A stretch of DNA of 64,000 bases from Tetrapyrgos nigripes (Eukaryota > Basidiomycota > Agaricomycetes > Agaricales > Campanellaceae), in assembly GCA_013368315.1 (NCBI GenBank), contig JAACJM010000014.1, positions 310,001 through 374,000 of the forward strand, in the 5' to 3' direction. Below the pieces are notes generated by a model, which was not told where the DNA came from, did no database searches, and worked only from the letters and a program-made list of their open reading frames with translations. Below, piece after piece: positions 57,635 to 64,000 of the stretch. Each line of letters starts with the position of its first letter. Position 1 is the first letter of the stretch. A program made the translations under genes and the position numbers.

Positions 57635-59551
57635 TCAGGTAACAGAATCAAAATCTGAATTCAATTCAGAAAGGGAAACAGAATCGTGCAAATTTTCACC
57701 ATAACGAGGTGGCGGATCGAGGATTTCCCACCATTCCACAGGCTCTTCCTGATCTATCAGCATCTGTATGTGCGCAATCAGACGATCAAGCTCTTCAACA
57801 CGTCCATTGATTCGTGAGTGAGATATGAGCCGCTCGCGAATATCATGACACGAGTCCCCAGGCCGTACTTGGAGTTCAGAAAGGACAGATGAGAATCCAG
57901 AGACGCCGGATAAGGCAGGTGAGAAAGAATTTGTAGAATGAAAAGGGAGATTGGGAAGCATACGAACTTCGCCCGCGGCCCGGTGTGGATGAGATTGTTC
58001 CTGATCACCCAGTGGGGTAATAGGTGGTTGAACGAGGGGAGACTGGACCCTTGGAGTCGGAAGAAATACTGGGTTTGGTCTCTGGATAGATAGGCGCGAA
58101 GCAGTGATAGGAAGCTCCTCCCAGCTCTGAGAACCCATGGACAGAGCTTCCCTAGACCTGTCAGAAATCTCGGTTCTCAAGACAGGATACGACAGTTCAG
58201 AGCCGCACTCCTCAGAGTCGCATCTTTCCCAATCAACAGTGTTAAGACCGATCGACGAACGATGGGTATGTGCTGAGAGCCTGCTGGAGCGATCTGGGAG
58301 TGATTCACGGCGGTTCTGCACTATCAAATCCGAGTCAGATTCATCAGGACTATCCCATATGAACGGGCTTTCGGATGGACGAGTGCGATGCTGAAAGTTT
58401 CGGAACAGGGACTCGGATGGTCTGGAGGCTGCTTTTCGCCGGCGTTGGCAAGAGACTACGACAACGAAGAGAGTGATCAAGGATAGTGCTCCTAGAACGA
58501 TCCCTACAATCAAGGCAATCCTGGAGGCAGGAACTCGGCCTGATGTGCCAGACGACGCGGCTGTAGACGTCAAAGGAAATGGGGCCAGAGAGAAGCTACA
58601 AAGGTCGTTGTCAGTATTGTGTGACGTATCGAGAAAGAAAGAGTCGTCATATCTACCTTGCTACTGTTTCCTGGGGAGGGTTTTGAGAAGAGGTGACACT
58701 GAGTCAAATAATATCAGGGCATCTTTCTAAACACGATTCCGGTAATCTCACCTGGTTTGTGAGACGATGATGGGAGTTGCACTGCACCACAGGGTCGATT
58801 AAGTTCTACAAACTCGTTTATTCCAAAGCTGAACTACTCGCCTTGGCAATAACACGTCAGACGATTGTGGCACAGGAGGAACAGGACTTCGAACTCCATC
58901 AGTGTCTTGAGGTAGGTAGTGATAACAAGATCATACCTTTCGGCTTCATTTGCTGAGGTAGTAGAACTGGAAGTATCAACAAAGAGTGTCTTCCACATCG
59001 ACTCGGAGCTTGAAGTTTCCAAAGTCAAACTGTCAGTTATAGTCCTGCATACAACGTTCATGAACCAATTTTTTACTCCTTAAGAACGAACAGCAACAAA
59101 CCTCGAAGACTCGCCCAAAGTCACGGAAGAAGATAACGCATGAGTGGGCCCTACGCCCTTGGTTACCACAGAGTCTGTGCCGGACGAGGTTGCTGACCTG
59201 CCAATGATAATAAGCACGAGAACCAGTTCCGATAGCTTTTGTATGTCACGTACGTTACTCCGACACTTACTGAAGTCGCGACTCCAGTGCTTGAAAGGGA
59301 CAGCCCGGTTTGGTGCGAAACTCCTGGGGATGTTTCACCTGGGCTTGTGATGGACGGAGGTAGAGATAAAGAGTGAGATGATCCAACCACGGGGCCAGAC
59401 TGGGGAAAGGTCGCATTGGATCGCAGTAGTCCTGCATCCCGGCGGGTGGGTAAGCTGACTGCGTATATTGAACCGAGAAGGTTCAATAATGGATAGAATA
59501 AATAAAGGAACCTGGCAATAGCATATATGAACGGACAATCTCGACTTTCAT
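57635..59551 (-). CDS. Single-pass protein with Ser/Thr-rich ectodomain (sensor-like layout)
   Basis: Several exons. The final large exon (57635 to about 58595) has a Ser/Thr stretch, one membrane helix (IALIVGIVLGALSLITLFVVVV) with basic stop (CQRRRK), and a long cytoplasmic tail. The tail is rich in Ser/Pro/Arg, with repeated RPSES, WEELP and a helical end (VEELDRLIAHIQMLID, then EPVEWWEILDPPPRYGE). Upstream exons encode a Ser/Thr-rich external part with an Asn-glycosylation site (SNATF) and repeated TSSS runs. The most upstream in-frame ATG is 59549-59551 (MKVEIVRSYMLLP), but the leader is weak, so the first exon may be missed. The layout resembles cell-wall stress sensors of the Wsc/Mid2 kind. 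That comparison rests on layout, not sequence. Confidence 0.55.
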
Positions 59552-61240
59552 GAGAATAAAACTGACGACGACGATGAAAAAGACCGCATTGCGGTTTCCG
59601 GAGAAAGACAGAATGGGGCGAGGAAACAAGAGACCTGCTTCAGCCGTCCAGCTATTGACAGCATTAAGTGAGCAGGCGAGACGCTTCTCTGTCAAAGTGA
59701 CTCCTGAAGATCAGATGAGCAATGACGGATGGCACACACTGGAGTGATTCAAGGATGATTATAACTCACTGACCTGGCTGAGGGAGTATCCTCATAGGCA
59801 GATAGCAGCATTAGTAGCATCTCTCCACGAGAAAGCTACCCTCGCAAGATCCTACCACATCTGGATGCCTGGATGCCTTCTGGATTAACCTTGACGAAAT
59901 ATGAGCTCCGCAAAAACTTTCATTAAGAATGCGCTGCAAATCAAAGATCATACCACGATAGCTCAAATCACTGATCGGCCAGTACAAGGTAAATCCCGAC
60001 TCTGTCTGTATGTGGGTGCCACCCCATCTGCCATAGTCTGGAAAACTAACAATCTGCGGCTCTTGACTGATCGAAGTTTAGCTTGATGGATATCGTACTC
60101 ACTTTGCTGTCGAGACTCCGACGAGGATTAAGACCAAATAGCATTGCCGAGTTGAGAGCTCGTCAAGAAATCGTTCCCTGTATTTACACATATCGGGCCA
60201 TCTTTTGAGGACGTGTCTGTTTGAAGATTGCAGCAGGCGTTTGAAGTAGTAAATAGAACGTTTCGCCGTTTTGAACGCGTTTCGAAAAGTTTTGGTGGTT
60301 GGCGCCGGGCAAGGAGGGTTCTTACCACGGCACCATTCCTATGACCCCAACAACATCTTCGGCGTAACCTTATATACTCGACAACAAGATGTCCAACATG
60401 TCCAGAAGAAAAATGAATAAGGAGAGTAGTCGAACGAGCAATGCTGTTCCTCAATCATGGCCTTTGCTCGGTAATTGGAGAATGCATTGGATATGATTAC
60501 TGTCTCGTCAAGGCAGATCTGAAGGGCTTCCTGCCAAGCCGAGACCTCTAGCAGTCTAGCAGAAGCAGTTGGTTATATGACAGAGTTCGAGAATGCGCGC
60601 AATCAAGCTCAAGAGTATATACCAGTATATCTCTGGTTTTCTGGGGGCTCTGTGGTCAGGGATGGAGGTGGAAAGGGAGAGCAGGGAGAGACCCGCAATA
60701 CTTAGGGCTATGGAGTCAGGATCTAGTGTCGAGGGGCAGAAGAGGGTTTTACTTGACCGGACGGCTTTGTACGACCTGTACACGGCGAGATTACCGATGA
60801 CAGGCGTATGTTCTTAACCTTGCTTCTTATCTGGCAGTGTCCATCTACTTTTGAAGTATGGTGGTCTGAGGATCAATCTTGGTCGTCAGTCCGATTTGTA
60901 GATCTATTATAAGCACGATACAAAGTTGTTATTGTAACGAGAAATAGTAGGATCTCAGAAGGACACCCACAATATCCAACTTACGTGCAGAAAACGGTCT
61001 AATGAAACCTGGCTAGCGCTGCTATGTATCAGTCTTTGACTGCCCATCTATGTAGAACTTTAGTGCCGGTCAATTCACCTTCTTGGCTAAAGTGAGAGTT
61101 CCCAGTATGGGTTCAAATTTCATTGCAGATACTACCACCATCAATAGATATATATGTATGTGTAAGGTAGCATTAGGATGAAGAGCGAAGACACCGAGGA
61201 AAATGTGAGACTGTTGGAATCCGATGTATTATCTAGACCG
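59552..61240. other. Long intergenic region, no supported gene
   Basis: 1.7 kb with scattered short frames (59901-60086 plus, 60128-60454 minus, 60593-60817 plus). None has a recognisable domain or consistent intron pattern. It may hold an unseen leader exon of the 57635 gene near 59550-59700. Confidence 0.4.
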
Positions 61241-62601
61241 TTACTCGATATATGTGTAGCAAAATGGTGGAGCAGAATGATTGAACACGTCTTGAACAGT
61301 GACTGGGGTAGAGAGTCGATCGAACTTTAGTACTTGAGAAACAGAGGCATTTGGATTGTAAAGTGGGTTATCAAAGTGCTGTGTGTGCAAAGGGTAGCCT
61401 TTGAAAGCATAAAAGTTGTCCTGATGTAGTGATTGCCACTAGTAAGCCAAAGACAACTCCGTTAGCAGTATCCTGAAAGTGAATGATGTGTCTACACACC
61501 TGGCTCCAAAGCCGGTCAATCTGGCCATGATGCAACCCTAGAGAAAGAATTTAATGACTTGCCACATATTACCAACGGAAAAGAACTTTACAGAACAGAG
61601 GATCTACAATGGCAGCAGGTCAACATCTTTAAACAGAGGTCAGAAACGCGAGACGTACCATTTGAAGCAAAAGAAGTCAAATCGCAATCCTCTTTGGGAT
61701 ACGCAGACGGGCACTCGCTGTTCATATCTCCTCTAATGATGTAGTGCAAGTGATTGTGCGCATTTGAAAAGCGATATTGGAAAGTAAAGAAGTCTCCGGT
61801 GGTGTTGTCCATAACACTCGACAAGTATGGTAGGGTGAGTTTGTCGGCGAGACTACCATTCACTTTGGGACTGGTCAGGGTGATGTTTCGGCGTAGACGG
61901 TGTGGGATGGGATAAGATAGCGTCACGTCGTGGAAGGCGCCGTCTTGGACGTCACAATCGGTGTTCGTACAGTCACCGTTGGTACCGAGCCCAGAGGAAG
62001 GATCTGGATCAAAGACTGGGGCTGACACGATATCTGATGCGTCTGCAATGGTGGTGAGAGGGGGGGACATGCTTGAGTTAGAATAGCAAGTACGAACCTC
62101 TTGTCCAATCCCAATATCTTTAGGGCAGGAGAAAAAATAGTCAGATACAGAAACGCAAATTTTTCAAACACTCACGGAAGAGAACCGCGATAATTACATC
62201 TGTCACGCAGAGCCATGTCGAAGAGCCACAGATAGTAACGATGCCATGGAAGGAAATAGGCGTTCTCGTGAGCAAAATCCTCCAGCATGTCGTGGGTTAG
62301 GGCAAAATCATCGTAAAGTGAATGAAGCCCGTCAATAGTAGTACCTGCCGGGGTCTTGGAGAGTCGTTCATGGCGCAGAGAAGTGAGGCACTGTGCAAAC
62401 GTCAAAGACCTTCATCGCTGCCTGTGAGGTACGAGTACTCACCTTGACGCTCGATATCCATGCATTCCGCTCTTCTTTGCTAAACGTTCTCCACTCTCTG
62501 CGTTCAGTGAAAGCCCGGCATTCTCTCTGAAAGACACTCTGTCTACCGAAGGCAAAGGTGGAAAGCAAAAGCGCGACTCCCAAAAAAGATAGCGGAAGCA
62601 T
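61241..62601 (-). CDS. Secreted tyrosinase (type-3 copper enzyme)
   Basis: Oxidises phenols to quinones. Signal peptide MLPLSFLGVALLLSTFAFG. The CuA site is in LTHDMLEDFAHENAYFLPWH with three His and the following RYYLWLF; then YWDWTRD. CuB has NAHNHLHYIIRGDM and NDPLFWLHHGQIDRLWSQ. The end is DNFYAFKGYPLHTQHFDNP and PPFCYTYIE before TAA 61241-61243. Seven exons: 20 nt at 62098-62117 (YWDW), 12 nt at 61592-61603 (DPLF), 38 nt at 61500-61537 (LHHGQIDRLW), and the last at 61241-61420. Both copper sites are complete. The protein is of the short secreted type, without the long C-terminal cap of mushroom tyrosinases. A role in lignin phenolics or pigment is inference. Confidence 0.88.
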
Positions 62602-62959
62602 ATTGAAAAATGGGCTGCTGGGTATATCGTCAGGCTTCGCACTGGCGTCGCCTCCTAGTGGATGAAAGATTAAAGGGAGGACACAGATCTTAACCGCATT
62701 CTACTTAGCAGCATATAGCGCACCGCCTGGGCCCCGACCAAATTTTTTGAATTATTTTGCCGAACCGGGTCTAGCTCTAATTTACATTTACTCCCACATT
62801 GGCACACATCTCAGAAAAAATATCCCAGTACTTTGGACATGCATAGGGTGGTCGTACCCGCCACAAGAGAACAGCTAGCAACTGGCCAGGTTCGAGATGG
62901 AGTACAACTCCTCCCAGATCCCCCTACTACAACTTTGTAGGAGGCCCCGATTCGGATTC
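62602..62959. other. Intergenic region
   Basis: Promoter side of the tyrosinase gene and 3' end of the amidase gene. No gene seen. Confidence 0.4.
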
Positions 62960-64000
62960 CTAGCTCATTCCCTTAACCATCTTGAAGTTCTTCAAAGCCT
63001 TATCAACTATCTCTGTCATTGCAATGACCGCTTCCTCTTCTTGTGTTTTCCCAATCAACTGTAATCCGACAGGGCATCCATCAAAGAGTTTCGAATCGTC
63101 TACAATCATTGGTCCCATAATTATTGTTTTATGAGAAAGGATTCAGGATTCAGGGAGAGCATAGCGAGACTCACAGAGTTTGTATATCGCCTCATCTTCG
63201 TGATTGTAAAACTCGTGTGGAGGATGAGGATCATCCAATTTAGAGTCCACAAAAGTGACGGGGAAGACTGAAGTAGTGTAGTCCATTGCATTGCACAAGG
63301 TTGTGTAGAACGAATCGCTGGATGAAAATATGATTAGAAGAGTCTGTTTAGAATAACCCCGATGCACACACGTATTCATTCCATGAGGGACAGCTGGATA
63401 TGCTACAGCAGGGGAAATAATAGCATCTATAGGTCGGCCTGTACCTGTCCTACTGACAGTAGCCTGCCAGTAATCGAGGTGAGATTTTCGCAAATCGCGT
63501 TTCTCTTTGTGGAGTTGCCAAAGCTGGGACAAGACGGTCAGCTTAACGCACGCTGGCGTAGATACACTCACCTCCAAAGCGCTACGATGATAAGGTTTCC
63601 CAACAAGACTTTTGACGAGAGGTTCGTCCATCACACTTTCATGGGCATCTTCTTGCGGACTCATAGTCTGAATCACTGGTTCTCCTGAGAGTTCACATTG
63701 TATACGATAGTCGTCCCCTCCGTCGGCGGCAAAGATAGTTTCCTGCAGAAATACTCAGAGAAAGAAACATGACCAATCATTGTATGAACCTACCGAGTTC
63801 TTGTATATCTCGAGATGACGGTGAGGTTCCCAATCAACAACTAGGAGAAATTGTCTGAGCAGTGCGATTGTCGAGAGACAGCCGAAAAATACCTTTATGT
63901 CCGGCAGCCTCCAATGCACTCTTTGTCATGGCCATGGCTCTCTGTAGCGGTGGATGAGGTTTTACAACACCTTTCCATGAAAGTACCTCAGATAACGTTG
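62960..64000 (-). CDS. Amidase signature family protein (3' part, runs off the right edge)
   Basis: C-terminal portion of an acetamidase-like hydrolase. Read from the right: MAMTKSALEAAGHK, VVDWEPHRHLEIYKNS, ETIFAADGGDDYR, then MSPQEDAHESVMDEPLVKSL, LHKEKRDLRKSHLDYWQATV, DAIISPAVAYPAVPHGMN, FYTTLCNAMDYTTSVFPVTF, FDGCPVGLQLIGKTQEEEAV and a helical end at TAG 62960-62962. This order matches the C-terminal half of fungal amidases. The GGSSGG core with the Ser-cis-Ser-Lys triad lies outside the window. Six or so exons are visible, all open. Likely an amide-nitrogen scavenging enzyme; the substrate cannot be set. Confidence 0.85.

Overview
The window is nuclear DNA of a filamentous basidiomycete, most likely an Agaricomycete. 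Genes are interrupted by many short introns (mostly about 50-70 bp) with GT-AG borders. Several genes belong to lineage-typical families (DUF6534 and DUF6593 proteins, P450s of basidiomycete type, SEC-C/MYND proteins, single-pass proteins with Ser/Thr-rich ectodomains). All functional calls come from reading the conceptual translations and splicing them by eye; no search was run.

Layout. 1-4.1 kb: 5' part of a Nup96-type nucleoporin gene (-), a small Tyr/Ser-rich protein (+), a SIRT5-like sirtuin (-), and a 5'-truncated relic of a Cys/Met-metabolism PLP enzyme (+). 5.5-10.7 kb: a complete cytochrome P450 (+) converging on an ABC half-transporter (-). 12-18.5 kb: a large acidic, low-complexity membrane protein (-), a single-pass protein (+) and a CYP53-like benzoate hydroxylase (-). 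18.9-20.5 kb: a decayed ankyrin/SEC-C/MYND gene (+) interrupted by a 130-bp inverted-repeat element. 21-26.2 kb: a second ABC half-transporter, paralogous to the first and divergently oriented, then a bestrophin-like channel (+). 26.4-41.5 kb, all on the minus strand: Xi-class glutathione transferase, dienelactone hydrolase, ITP pyrophosphatase, OPT transporter, GMC oxidoreductase and a DUF6534 membrane protein. 42.2-46.8 kb: p24/Erv25 cargo receptor (-), sharing a 213-bp promoter with a galactonate dehydratase (+), then an SRRM1-like PWI/RS splicing factor (+). 47.3-50.1 kb: AA9 LPMO with CBM1 (+) and a second single-pass protein (+). 50.5-57.3 kb: SPC25 (-) divergent from protoporphyrinogen oxidase (+), an SNG1-like DUF3533 protein (+) and a DUF6593 protein (+). 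57.6-64 kb: a Ser/Thr-rich single-pass protein (-), a secreted tyrosinase (-) and the 3' part of an amidase (-).

How the genes fit together. Housekeeping genes (nuclear pore, splicing, secretion, heme synthesis, nucleotide sanitation) are mixed with genes expected of a plant-litter or wood degrader: secreted LPMO-CBM1 and tyrosinase, a GMC oxidoreductase, CYP53-like aromatic detoxification, Xi-class GST (quinone reduction), dienelactone hydrolase and galactonate dehydratase. No polyketide, peptide or terpene synthase is visible, so this is not a classical secondary-metabolite cluster.

I found no clearly new multi-gene system. The most unusual local structures are a back-to-back duplicated intron in the LPMO gene, the small transposon inside the MYND relic, a GC-AG intron in one ABC paralog where the other has GT-AG, 12-38 nt exons in the tyrosinase gene, a Nup96 gene that appears separate from Nup98, and two distant single-pass proteins that share the same architecture and intron position.
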